This document shows positions 43,889 to 55,200 of a DNA stretch of 64,000 nt, one piece after another. Under the pieces are notes generated by a model. That model was not told the DNA's origin, did no database searches, and saw only the letters and a list, made by a program, of their open reading frames with translations. This DNA is from Cytospora piceicola (lineage: Eukaryota; Ascomycota; Sordariomycetes; Diaporthales; Cytosporaceae). The first letter of the stretch is position 1, and each line of letters opens with the position of its first letter. The stretch spans positions 1,612,001-1,676,000 of the forward strand of contig JALQBC010000002.1 in NCBI GenBank assembly GCA_023375675.1. Direction: 5' to 3'. The position numbers were made by a program, and so were the translations under genes.

Positions 43889-45382
43889 TCAAGCAGAGGT
43901 AACGTCCAAGATGGCCGAAGCCTCCATGACACCCACAATCTCACCCGCGTCCACCACCCCAATAATCGGCTCGGGCGCGCACACATCCCGCTCCTCATCC
44001 TCATCCTCCCCCTCCCCCTCCCCCTCCTCACCACCCACCAGGCCCCTCGGCTTCTTCCTCCTCCCCATCTCCCCCCGCAGCCACTCCCCCGCGGCATCCA
44101 GCCGCGTCCCCGCCCCCAGCGAGGCCAGGAACCCCGCCGGCGCCACGCCCAGCCACGGCATCTGCCCCACGCCCAGCGCCAGCTCCGCCGACGTCATCCG
44201 CCGCACCCGGCTCGGGCTCACCACGTCCCCCCCGACCCGCAGCCACCCCGTCCCGCACGCGTACGCCGCCCGGAGCACGTCCCCGCCCGTCGTCGCCCGC
44301 GCCCGCGCGGCCGGCACCCGCGTGATGTCTGCGATCGGCACCATGACGTCCCGCACCGTCCGCACCGCCGCCGGCGTCGTTGGCGTCGGCAACCCGTTTT
44401 GCTGTTGCTGCTGCTCCACCGCCGCGCCGATGGCGCCCCCCGGGTGGTTCCGCGCGAAGGCGGCGGCGGTGCCCCCGCCGCGGCCGCCCGCGACGGAGGG
44501 GTTGAGCTCCCGCGCGCACGTCAGGGCCAGGGCGTCGCCGACGGCGAGCGACATGGTGGTGCTGGTGGTGGGGGCCGAGACGCCGAAGCTGGCGGCCTCG
44601 GGCTCGTGGATGGGGGCGGGGAGGAGGACGGTGCGGCTCAGGGGGGCGCGCCTCCTGCGCTCCGCGGCGACGGGGGCGTCGGCGCCGGCGGCCCCGCAGC
44701 CGGTCAGGACGATCAGGGGGAGGCGCGGGTCCAGGTGCGGCATGAGCAGGTTGAGCTCGGGCGTCTTGCCGGAGAAGGTGATGAGCATGAGGGTGTCGTC
44801 GGGGCCGATGTGGCCCAGGTCGCCGTGGAGGGCCTCGGTGGGGTGCATGAAGCTGGCGTGGATGGAGAGCGAGTTGAAGGTGGCGACCAGCTTGCGGGCG
44901 ATGTGGCCGGACTTGCCCACGCCGATGAGCACGAGCTTGCCGCGGGAAGTGTCTCGTTGCCGCGAGACGATGATATCGACGGCCGAGTTGAAGGCTGTCC
45001 GAGCAGCGGGGTCGGTAGAGTAGAGGTGGGTCAGGAAGGCCAGTGATGTGGCCTCGGTGTTGAGGACATGGACCGCGTTGGCAAGCCTGTCGTCGAGAGC
45101 CTCCTGCGAGGAGGCACATCCTTGGTCTGATACGGAGGTCCTTGGGGTTGCAGGGGTCTCCGGGGGTGATGGAGTCGCCGGCGAGGAGACGACAAGGTCG
45201 TTGTCTAGGCTGAGTTCCTCGATGGGCAGGCACAGCTCTGGGCCGTCGCTGGGGGTGATGGGCGATGGGGGGGAAGGAGGAGGGATTAAGGGTGCGTGTT
45301 GTTCCTGCCCGAGGATGTACACGGCGCTGTTGTGCACTGGGCCTGCCATCTTGACTGAGGGTGATCTTGTTCTTCTGTCCAT
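43889..45382 (-). CDS. SIS-domain sugar-phosphate isomerase-like protein
   Basis: Single exon, 497 aa from MDRRTRSPSVKMAGPV; a second ATG twelve codons in is possible. The first ~100 residues are Pro/Ser-rich. The SIS domain (about 110-330) carries GKLVLIGVGKSGHIARKLVA, SIHASFMHPTEALHGDLGHI and LMLITFSGKTPELNLLMPHL. These are the hallmark blocks of KpsF/KdsD/GutQ-type D-arabinose-5-phosphate isomerases, which interconvert ribulose 5-phosphate and arabinose 5-phosphate in bacteria. It continues NHPGGAIGAAVEQQQQQ; the C-terminal ~170 residues resemble a degenerate CBS pair (VRDVMVPIADITRV; EPIIGVVDAGEIVGVMEAS). Fungi lack KDO synthesis, so the physiological substrate is unknown. Inserted Ala/Gly/Arg-rich loops are unlike bacterial members. 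Confidence 0.85.
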   Translation of the reverse strand: MDRRTRSPSVKMAGPVHNSAVYILGQEQHAPLIPPPSPPSPITPSDGPELCLPIEELSLDNDLVVSSPATPSPPETPATPRTSVSDQGCASSQEALDDRLANAVHVLNTEATSLAFLTHLYSTDPAARTAFNSAVDIIVSRQRDTSRGKLVLIGVGKSGHIARKLVATFNSLSIHASFMHPTEALHGDLGHIGPDDTLMLITFSGKTPELNLLMPHLDPRLPLIVLTGCGAAGADAPVAAERRRRAPLSRTVLLPAPIHEPEAASFGVSAPTTSTTMSLAVGDALALTCARELNPSVAGGRGGGTAAAFARNHPGGAIGAAVEQQQQQNGLPTPTTPAAVRTVRDVMVPIADITRVPAARARATTGGDVLRAAYACGTGWLRVGGDVVSPSRVRRMTSAELALGVGQMPWLGVAPAGFLASLGAGTRLDAAGEWLRGEMGRRKKPRGLVGGEEGEGEGEDEDEERDVCAPEPIIGVVDAGEIVGVMEASAILDVTSA

Positions 45383-45502
45383 GATAAGAGAGAGAGAGAG
45401 GGCCGGAGGATCTGATTGTAGCGAAGCTGTGAAGATTGGAGATGGAAAAGGTGATATATCGGTCTTCTGCCGGCCTTTTGTGGAGATTCCTCTGAATTTG
45501 CC

Positions 45503-45527
45503 GTGTGTGTGTGTGTGTGTGTGTGTG
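45503..45527. repeat. GT microsatellite in a 5' flank
   Basis: About twelve GT units roughly 120 bases upstream of the SIS-gene ATG. Confidence 0.9.
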
Positions 45528-45827
45528 AATGTGTACTTTGGCAACTCGTTCGCAGGCGCGATGCCCAGACGGTAGTTGAATGAGGTTGAGACGAAGTGCG
45601 AACAATGGAAAGATTTGGACAATGTTCCTGTGTCAGGAGGAAACGTCGTGGATGGTTATGGAAAATCAAGATAAAAAGTGCGGCTGCAGGTACCAGATAT
45701 CTGCTCTCAGGCGGCCATGGCGATGCGATGGTGGACTTCCAAGAATGGAGATATAACAAGGCCTGATATCGGGAGGATAGGTATGGATCTCGGCCGGGTC
45801 AGGGTGGTTCTTGCCAGGGTACACTGG

Positions 45828-45866
45828 GTATCTAGGTAGGTAAGTATCTAGGTACCTAGGCAGTTT
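45828..45866. repeat. CTAGGTA palindrome cluster
   Basis: GTATCTAGGTAGGTAAGTATC followed by TAGGTACCTAGGC. Confidence 0.85.
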
Positions 45867-46420
45867 AGATAGCGGGCCACGAGCTGATGAATCATATAAG
45901 GCGCCCCGCGTGTCAAAGAAAGGGCAGAAAAAGGGCAGAAAAGGGCAGAAAGGGCAAGGGGCTGGAGTTTGCTGACAGGGGGTCTAACGGGAAGGGGGAG
46001 GAGCCGGCGGATCAAAGAGGATTGATTAACTGGGGAGATTGTGATGAGAGCCTGAGAGCCCAGATCGATGGCGTACTACCACTACCGAGCTGAGTCTTGT
46101 CTCGTCTCGCTCGTGTCTTGAGTCAAGTTTGAGGATCCCTGGAACGTCCGTCCCTCGGTGTGCCTTGGTGTTTTTTGTGTTCTTTGTGTCCTTTGGTGAC
46201 CCTTGGAAAGTGTACCTAGGCAGTTGATGTGTTTCCCCGGCCAAGAGGACAAAGAGAGAAGTGAGTTGCCGGAAAAGTCAAAAGGTAGCAAGGAGGAGGG
46301 GGCCAGAATGTTCAGAGGGAGGGAGGGAGGGACGGAGAGAGGGCTGGGGGACGGAAAATGGATAGATTGTAGAGGCCGAGATTCGAATGCTGACCTGAAA
46401 GATACACAGATCGGGGCCCC

Positions 46421-46455
46421 GTATTGCGTATTGCGTATTGCGTATTACCTATTAC
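46421..46455. repeat. GTATTGC heptamer array
   Basis: Three GTATTGC units followed by GTATTACC and TATTACC variants. Confidence 0.9.
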
Positions 46456-46590
46456 CTTTGGTATGTATATTCTGCCAGTTTTAGCCAGGTATGCATGCTG
46501 GCTGGCGCTGGTGGTGTACTGAACCCTGATGAACCATGACCACAAAAATTAAACCAACGTCGAGCCAACGACGAGGCTAGAGGAGCGCTA

Positions 46591-46650
46591 TCCATGCAAA
46601 CCATGCAACCCATGCAATCCATGCAATCCATGCAATCCATGCTATTCATG
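46591..46650. repeat. CCATGCAATC decamer array
   Basis: About six ten-base units in tandem (CCATGCAAA, CCATGCAACC, CCATGCAATC x3, CCATGCTATT). Each unit contains GCATGG/CCATGC. Confidence 0.9.
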
Positions 46651-47283
46651 CTTTTAGACCGACCCGCCGGACTCCTCGGCATGGAGACCTACGGATGGAG
46701 CCATCTCCGGTGCCTCTCAAGGAGGGCCAATCAACCGTTTGTCTCCCACTCTCTGGTTCTTCCTTCCTGAAGCGCCCGATATCAACGGTAACCGGTGTGG
46801 ATTGTTGACAGATTGTTGATGATTGTTGACTTGCTTGGCAGGGCCGATTTCAGGTCGGATCGGCTCTTTTTTCAAATCACCGCATCATCCCGTTCAACCG
46901 TTTTGAACCCTTTACATACTAAATACTAGGGTTTTTCCCCTTCCACCTTTCAGGAGGATGGCAGGTGATTTCTGACAGCTCAGATAAAACCTAGTTGAGA
47001 TGGATGGCTGGATGGACGGATGGATAAGGGCACTAAGGTCCCTGTTTTCGGTGCCCGGGAGCATGTGGAAGTCCACATGCAAAGAAAGGAAGGAAAGAAA
47101 GAAAGGAAAGGAAAGAAAAGAAAAGAAAAATGCTTTTCTCCATGTTCGAGATGCGCATGTGGATTCGCGATCCAGGGATCTGTCTTGCGTGATGGGCAAA
47201 CGGATCTGATCTTGACGCGCTGGCCATTTATTTGTAATAAGGGACCATGAACCATGGGTACTTGAGCAGGTAGTCTTGCACTA

Positions 47284-47325
47284 TCTATCCGGGTACCCAT
47301 GGTAGGTATCTAGGTAGGTATTCAG
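47284..47325. repeat. TAGGTA cluster
   Basis: GTACCCATGGTAGGTATCTAG followed by GTAGGTATTCAGG. Confidence 0.7.
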
Positions 47326-47997
47326 GTTCCAAGATATGTAAATCTGGCCTCCAGGAGAACCAGAGTTTGTTAGCTTGGTACATTAACATGTGCTTGTCAC
47401 CCCACTTTAAATACCTAGATAGCTACCATACCGCGCGGACGGGTCTTTTAGAAACTGTTCACGACCATTTTTAGCTGACGTTCAGCGGTACACTGTACTA
47501 AGGGTAAGAAACCATTTCTGAGCCAAATTAGTTCAAAACTTTTAGACGGTACCGTACGAAAGCTAGGTTACCGTATAGAAGTAACATTGATAGTAGTAAA
47601 AGGCCGGAATTACTTCGGGCTTTTTTCTGGCCGTCGTAGAATTGAAAGGGGGTCTTTTTTCTCTTGTTACATTTCTCTTCTCACGTAAAGCGAGGTAGCT
47701 ACGTCGGTAAGGAGCTGTAGATTGATTGATTACTTGTTGACCAGGACCTTGAACCTTAAGGGAGGGGGGCCCGTCTGGTGGTGTTCTTTCCTTGAATGTT
47801 CACAACCTGCCTACCTACCTAGGTACCTAGAGGAAGGCACGGTCCTTCAAAACGATACAAAACCTCGAAATGATTCAAAGCTTTGAAATGTTTTGACCTA
47901 AGACCATGGCAAGCTGACGTTGAGCGGGAAATGGTTTTAACGCCCCTATACCGTGCCCACTACTATTTCAGAAAGGGTCGCCTGCGCGGTATGGTAC

Positions 47998-48073
47998 CTA
48001 CGGTAGGTAGACAAGTACCCAAGTATCTACCTAGGTAGGTATCTAGGTAGATAAGTATGTACCTAGAGGTACA
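47998..48073. repeat. CCTAGGTA palindrome array
   Basis: TACGGTAGGTAGACAAGTACC and TCTACCTAGGTAGGTATCTA are followed by further TAGGTAG and CCTAGAGGTA words. Confidence 0.85.
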
Positions 48074-51000
48074 GTAGCTGGAGTCAACACCAGAAAGTCC
48101 TAATATCCATCCATATTTACCTGATATTGCTATCGATATTAACCCATCACATGTGGCAGAACAACTACTGTATAGTATACGTAGCCTATTGAATATCTCT
48201 AAGAAGTATCAGAGCGCGGCTTCTCCAATCCCGACCGCACGTGTTCGCTGATGCCTGCAGGACAGGACAGCCAACTACACAGTACACAGTAGTGGCCCCA
48301 GGAAAGTGACACACCTCAAGAGCTCCCCTCTCGGCGATTATCACGATTATCACGATTATTATTCCGGGCTTTTGTCGGCTCGACTGGTTTCGGTCAGATA
48401 TCATAACACATACATACCTACTACAGTAAGCACCTAAGTAAGAATACATCCAATACTACATACATGTCTATCTACAACTCACATATGATCAAGTCAAGAC
48501 TACCTAGGTAATTTGGTCCTCAAGCCTCATCAATACGGTACACCACGACAACACATCTTATCAACATCCCGCCAAGCCACCGTACCGTAAACAACAGCAG
48601 GCCCCGGGGAATTAACCATATGAGGCTCCATCCTGCTTTTGCAACGAGGACTACCTACTTAAGTAGGCGAGCAACGCCAGGATGGACCAAGTCCCCGCTT
48701 ATTCCAAAACAACCCTCGGCGAAATCCAGACAGCAGCCAAGACCTGCCAGATGATACAAAAAGCCACCCCCACCTCCTCCCATCCTCATCTCAAAAGGCT
48801 GCGAAGGGTGACACTCATCTCATTGGTCCCGACCGTTCAGATGCTGCCTGCGCTGACGAAGCCCTTTGTGCCATCAGCGTCACAAGTGCAACATGCTCGC
48901 CCCCCCCCCCCTTCTTCTCCCTCCCGCCTTCTCATCACCAACTAACTCAGAGACAGCCACCCAAAAAAAGAAGCCACCCCCAAGACTTCGGGTGATTATC
49001 CATCCTGGCAGGGGCCCGATGCAACACGGCCGTGGTTCATGCTGGGCGTTGTAGGGGGTCTTTTTACTTCCGGGCCAAGACATCCCCGTACCGGTGCCCA
49101 CCCCTTACGTTTCCAGCCTCTAGAAACGCACCCCCCTCCCTCACCTTTCCGAACACACGTTTCAACGTCTTTTTTGTGGACTTTGGGTGGAGAGGAGTAT
49201 TGCCTGAGACAAAGAAAAAAAAAAGACGCGCGCCCGGTAAGGAGAAACGTGTGCCTGCCTGCGTGGGAAAACGCCGGTGCAGGGAGCCAGCTGTGTTTTG
49301 GCCGGTCTGGGGGGATGGAAGGACGCGGGAGACATGTTGCATGGGCTTGAGTTGCCGAGAACTCGCATGTGTGCCTATCCTTTTCTCCTGTTCGCCCGCC
49401 TGCGTTCAATAGGCTGTGAACAAGTCTCGTCCTCCTGTGGTTCTATCCACCATACTTGTGACAGGTCCAGATAGGGGGCTGGGTGAAACTTCAGGCAGCG
49501 TCCCGGGGCACGACACCGGACGGAGCCACGGGGGAAGGCGGCGATAGCAAGATGGAGGGGGAGGGCTCGAGGAATAGTCACAGAAATGTTTGGAATAGGG
49601 GAGGGGAGGCGACCTAGGAGAAAGGCAGTTGAGGACAAAGGACAGACAGACAAGTAAGCATGTACAAGTGAGCCTATAAGAGCGTCCTTTCGAGAACTAC
49701 TATCAGTATCCGCCTAGAGCTGCTAGAATATTTTTTAGTAATTTCGTTAGAGGGGGATTAAGGGGGTATCAGAGATTAACTCTAGCCGGCCCTTCGCCCG
49801 GACTCAAGTATCTCCTATCGTAGATATAACAACTCTGCTTTAATCTGACAGTGGTCTTGTCGGCGTGTTTTGTTACCTCGTGATGGTAGCCGACCGAAAC
49901 GGATCGGGTGCAGTTATATACCTACTCCGAGAGACCAGATAAACATTTCCTTCCGTGCCCAGTCACCTGCGGTTAATAGTCCCTGCATAAGCCCTGGAGG
50001 TGATCACCAACCCAGAGTTTGCGGTTGGCATTGTCACATTGGCGGCGGCCTCTGAATATCCTCCTCCATGGAAGAGTGGAAAAGAGGCTGGTTCTTTAGT
50101 TCCTCGCATAAGGCTGTAGACCAACAAGAGATCGGACGTAGGTGGAGGAACACCTAGGTACAGTATATACGATGCTCGGTGGACCAAAAAGGCTCAGTTG
50201 GAGAAGAAGTACATAAGTAGGTAATTAGAAGCAAGACACTTTCGGATGATTGGGATAAAAGCATACTTTTTGTTTGTTTGATTGTCTAGTCAACACTGAT
50301 GGCCAAAAGCCGACATCATCACGCTGCTGCAAGCTTTCAATCATCCAAATGCTCCTGGGCCGTACCGGTCGCCAGCGACTGACGCGTGGTCCAAAGCCTC
50401 CTGGAGTTCTGTCGCTTCAGCATCGGTCAGCTCCACGAACTTACAGCTCTCCTCGACTCGATGGACATTGGTCTCACCAGGGATGGCAAGCAAGCCTTGA
50501 CGCCTCACGGGGGGACCTCTGAAGGCTCACTTATCATGCCGAATGCGGTAGAGCCCACAGGTTTCCCTGCTATGGCCTCGGGATATTTGCAGGCGGCATT
50601 GCGAACTCGTGAGCGAGGTATGTAGAAGCACGAGATAAAAAGAGGATACGGTTTCTTGATATTGACCTGGATCGAGTGGAATGTGCTGTCTCGTTCTTCA
50701 CTTTCACCTATGTATAATCAGGTAGGTAAGCACTTGAGCTTCTCCACAAAGCTCGGTTCTTTGCTCGGCCTTTTCGTTCATGGAACACAAGTCCACTTGA
50801 GGCTTTGTCTGGATGAATTTGTCAGTCCCTTGGAATATTATATTCGAGACCGAATATGCGGACAGGCATTGAGGCGCTGTACACAGTATGCCGTCAGCAG
50901 CGAGGCGTTGTATGCAAGTGCCGTCAAGACATTGGCGGACTTGCATGTACGCCGAAGCCGGGTCGGTGGTCGAAAGTTGGTTGAATTCTGCCCTGGAAAT

Positions 51001-51555
51001 CGGCGTGATTACATCTTGTCGTTGAATCCCATTAGCCAAAGAATGCCTCATTCGAGCAGCAAAAAGATATCATGGCGCCGAGTTTGGCATTTGCAAAGAT
51101 GACAGTTCCAGGAAATCGGAATCTAGCTGTGGGGGGGGGGGGGTAGATGTTAAGGAGCATTGTAAAAGCCGAGGCTATTAAAGTAGGCTGTGCATACTTT
51201 GCTTCTACTTACCAAATGCGTCGTGCCATTGTACGTACAGGAATGCAAGTATATAACTGGGATCGTCTTAAATTATATTATATCATACTATGTTGTCAGG
51301 GTTGCGGAATTAGTTGGTCAAGTCAGTGGCCTAATTAAGATTAACTATAGTACCTAGAAAACTAACCAAAACTACCTAGGTAATTATGTTGACTATAATT
51401 AGGCCTAATTAAAACCAACTATACTCTAGCCCAACCTAACTGAATACCTTGAAATACGTACGATTCTTACTACATATGTAGTTTCTCACCCAACTATATG
51501 ATACAATTGTTAAGCCAAATTTGCTTCAATTTAATACATTCTTCAATAGGCCGAT

Positions 51556-51805
51556 CTCACTAATACAGAAAAGCTGAAAAGGAAATCTAAACTTCGAGCA
51601 GCCGCCGTTGCCCCGAAGACACGGCGGCTTGCCACGTCGCCTTGGCCACGGACCGCATCCAATCTGGACGTATAGCTAAATCACCTGCGGCGCATACTGC
51701 GCAACGACGGCGCACTGACGCCGTTCGAGATTACGCAGGACATGTTCACGCTGGACGTGATGGTGGGCCTGCTGGAGGGCTGGTGGCTCTCCGACGACCC
51801 CCTTA
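51556..51805 (+). pseudogene. Decayed coding fragment in AT-rich DNA
   Basis: A GC-rich island (about 51595-51805) stands inside AT-rich sequence. One frame reads RAAAVAPKTRRLATSPWP, then SNLDV, an in-frame TAG (51673-51675), then LNHLRRILRNDGALTPFEIT and DMFTLDVMVGLLEGWWLSDD. After 51805 the frame dissolves into CTA/TCTA-rich DNA. The TAG could derive from CAG by one C-to-T change. Composition and protein-like sequence on both sides of the stop indicate a remnant of a former gene. The family is not recognised. Confidence 0.45.
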
Positions 51806-52280
51806 CTACTACTCTATCTAGCATAGGTAAGTTAGAGATAGAGAGAAGTACTCTAGCTAGCTACATAGTAATCAGTACCCTAGGGTAGTTATATACCCCG
51901 GCGAGTAGTAACATATTCACATCCTTAGAGAATCTTAGCACACTAAGTATAGCAAATAGCAAGAGAAAGATATCATTATCTTATGAGCCCTTCCTAAAAC
52001 CTTTATAGATAACAAGCCACACATAAAACACAAAAGCCTCGTCTCGTAAGTCATAAATCATCATTGAAAAAATATCACCAGTTTCCGCCCAGGTTCGTCA
52101 GAACATTTGTCAGTTTCCCTCCCCCCTCTTCCAGGTATATCTAGAAGCAAACTATGATGGATATCCAACGAGAAAGAAGAAGAAAGAAAGAAAACCAAGA
52201 GTGAGACAAGGAAGGAAGAAGGAGCATCAAAAAAACAGAAAAACCATCAAGAAAAAAACGGGTCATCATAAACAAGGTCA
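51806..52280. other. 3' flank of the DUF3824 gene
   Basis: CTAGCTAG-rich and then A/G-rich (AGAAAGAAGAAAG near 52170-52193). No gene. Confidence 0.5.
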
Positions 52281-55200
52281 TCAATCCACCTCCCGCCTCC
52301 TCCGCCGGCGCCTCCTCCTAGTCCCCCCGTCCTCGTCGTCGTAGTCGGCATCATCGTTATACTCAAGGTCATCAACCCTCCTCCTCCCCTTCCCCCTCTC
52401 GTCGCGGCTGATCTCGCTCGACTCGCCACCGTACCCGACCCTCCCGACATCCCTCCCACCACCACCGCCGCCGCCACCGCGGCGCCTCCCCCCCTCGTCC
52501 TCACCCCCCTCCGCCCCGCCGCCGAGCCCGTGGCCCCCCAGCACCCCGCTCCCCAGCAGCCGCCCCGCGAACCCGAGCCACCCCCCGACCCCCTTGGGCG
52601 GCCCGTCCCCGATGAGGTCCGTCACGTCCCTCATCAGCCGGTCTACCTGGTCCGGGTCCGTCCCGCCGACGCCCCACGCCCCCCGCGCCTGCGCGCCCCC
52701 GGGCTTCGGGCTGCGGTACTCAAACTCCCCCTTCCTCTCCGTCCACCCCCCGCCGCCGTCGCGCCCCTGCGGGCCGAGCCGGTCCGGGAGCTGCTCGACC
52801 TCGTCCTCCTCCTCCCCGGTCGACTGGTCGTCCGACCCGCCGCCGCCGCCCCTCCGCCGAGCGACGTCCGTGCGGGGCCGGTTCGAAGAAGGGTCCGAGT
52901 TGCTGCGGCGGCGGCGCTTGCGGAAGCGCCGGCGGGGCACCACGGCGCTGTCGTTGTCGTCGTCTGCTGACTTGTCGTCGCCGTCGTCGTCCTTGGAGCG
53001 GTCGTTGTCGCGCGACTTGGAGCGGTTGGCGCGCACGCGGAGGAGGGTCTGTGAGGACTGTGGTGATAGGGGCCCGAACTGAACGTGGGATGGGGTCCTG
53101 GATGGCGATCTTGTCCTTGAAGGGGACCGGTTGCTTGAGGGGGATGGGCTCTGAGATGGCGGCGTGTGGGGTCCGACTCTGGATAGGGCCGATGAGGTCT
53201 CTGAGTGCGCACGATTTGGGCTTGGTGTGCGAGGTTGGGTGGGTTTTGGTTTTATACCATCTGCAGGAGAGGGAAGCAAAATGGTCAGTTTCTACATCTT
53301 GTCGTCCGTGTAGCCCTTGTTTTCCTGAGCATGGTGAGTTTGGTTATTTGGGGGGGTGACAAAAAGAGAAGAGAAAGCCCGCTTAGGCCAAAGGTGACGG
53401 TCCTCCCCTCTCCCCGCCATCCAACACGCTGACATCTGAAGATGGCTATGGCGGTGGTGGTTGCTGACCAGGCTGAGAAGGAGAAGGATGTGAAGGTCGT
53501 TGTTTTTGTGTGGTTGCAAGGTTAGGAGGATTCATGACGATTTATCACCGGAACCAGACGCACCCTCTGCTTCGCGGCGTTCAGGCCGTCCGCGTTCGCG
53601 TTCGCGTCTACGTCGACGTCCCCGGTCCTCCCCGTCTCGAACATTGACATCGGCATTGAGAAAGGAAGCAGCGTCATCACTCACATGCTCGGGGTCGTCT
53701 GGGCGGTAGCCCCCCGTTGGTGGCGGTGGCATGCCGGTTGGCGTCGCTGCCGAGTTTGGCGGAGGGCCTGGTGGCGGCGGGGGCGGTGGCGGGTACGGCG
53801 AGTAGTCTTGCGGGTTGTACGGTGCTACGTACGCGTCGTGGAGGTTGGTCGTGGCCATGTTGGGGTGTTGTGTGAAGCCTTGGCGGTACGTGTCCGTCGC
53901 GGTCGTTGCTGGTGGTACTGCGGGGCCTGGAGGAGGCGGTGGGCCGCTGTAGAAACCACCTGATGCGTGCGGAGGAGATGGAGGCCGTTGAGAGTCATTG
54001 GCGTTGTAGAACTCGTCAGCGATGGATTCCTCGTAACCTGGTGAGGACTGTCAGACCATGAGTCTATAAGGGCCGAGTGCAACTGTTGTCATCATGTCAG
54101 TACAAGCTGGGATCGGTGTCACTCACGTCTACGATCCCTCTCCCTATCCCTCCGGGCTCTGTCCCGCTCCGCCTTGTCCGCCTTTTCTCTTGCTCTCCTG
54201 TCTCTTTCCTTTTCCTCACCGTCCTCTCTATCCTTTGGTCTTTCTTTACTCCGCTCTATCCGTACGGGGTCCACTGGTGGTTGCTTCTCTTTTTCTTTTT
54301 TCGCATCATCATATTTTTTCAACCCAATCGCCGCCGCGCCCGCTGCAGCGGCACCGGCAGCCATCTCCCTGAAACGGCTCTTACTCCGCACCGGCTTCTC
54401 CTTCTCCTTCTCCTTCTCTGCCTTGGCCTCCTTCTCAACATACTTATCGTCCCCCGAGAGATCGTCCCGAGCCCTAGACCTAGACCTCGACCTCGAGGTC
54501 GATCTCTGCACCTCCTGCCTTTCCTTCCTGCGCCTCCTCCTCTCATCGGCCGACTCATATCCTGGCTCCGGTGGGCCCGCAGGTCCGTACCCCGGCCTGT
54601 CGTCGTCGGGATATGGCGGCTCGGAGTACAGTGGGTGACCGCCGTACTCAACCAAACCTAGTTCAGGATCAGCGGCTGCGGCGGAGGTCGAGGGAGGAGG
54701 GGGTCTAGAGCGCGACCTGCTGCGCGACCTGGAGCGGGACTCCGATCTGGACCGGTCCTTTCGTGATCGGGATCGCTCCCGCTCCCGCATGTCGCGTTCA
54801 TATTCTTCATCCGAGAGTTCCCTCTCCCGGTCTTCCTTCTTCGCCTTCTGGCGGTTGTAGAGCTTCTTGCCTGCCGCGCCGGCCAGGCCGGCGGCCACGA
54901 TCTCCGCGCCCGTCCGGAGGCGGGAATGGGATCGGGACCGCGACTTGGACCCGTCGCGCCCCTTGGACTTGTTCCGGAGATGGTGAACTATACCGGCGAC
55001 AGCGGCGGAGCCAGCTGCGGCCTTTGCGATGCCCGAGCCGCGAGAGCGGGATCTCTCCCCTCGGCTGGGGGTGCGGCTGTAGTAGCTACTCTCCGAGTCG
55101 CTCTCATGGCGGTTCCGGCTGCGTCCGCGACGCGCCTCTTCCTTGTCGATCTTCTGGGATTGGTAGTACTTGGCTGCACCGGCCACGGCCAATGCTGCGG

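Larger units (their letters stand above)
45383..51555. other. Long gene-free spacer
   Basis: About 6 kb without a supported gene. It holds a GT microsatellite (45503-45527), AGGGCAGAAA repeats (45908-45956), a GTATTGC array (46421-46455), a CCATGCAATC array (46591-46650), CCTAGGTA clusters (45828-45866, 47284-47325, 47806-47832, 47998-48073), purine tracts near 47083-47128, a C run near 48900-48910 and G13 near 51129-51142. From about 51150 the base composition becomes AT-rich. Frames such as 48682-48945, 50386-50625 and 50704-51051 are weak candidates only. Confidence 0.5.

Noticed and set aside
43811..45046. Long plus-strand frames opposite the SIS gene (also the overlapping 525-codon minus frame)
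   Set aside because: Shadow frames of a GC-rich gene; sequence is Arg/Pro/Gly-rich and lacks domain features.
48682..48945. 87-codon plus-strand frame MDQVPAYSKTTLGEIQ...
   Set aside because: Starts well but runs into a C homopolymer and Pro-rich noise; no support beyond length.
50386..50625. Plus-strand frame with a GTATGT donor at its end
   Set aside because: Protein-like (SLLEFCRFSIGQLHELTALL) but no start and no downstream exon in phase; perhaps another remnant.
50704..51051. 115-codon minus-strand ATG frame with several Cys
   Set aside because: No promoter, splice or family evidence; overlaps a plus-strand frame of similar length.
52530..53082. Overlapping plus-strand frames of 146 and 162 codons
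   Set aside because: Opposite the third exon of the DUF3824 gene; Pro/Arg-rich shadow.
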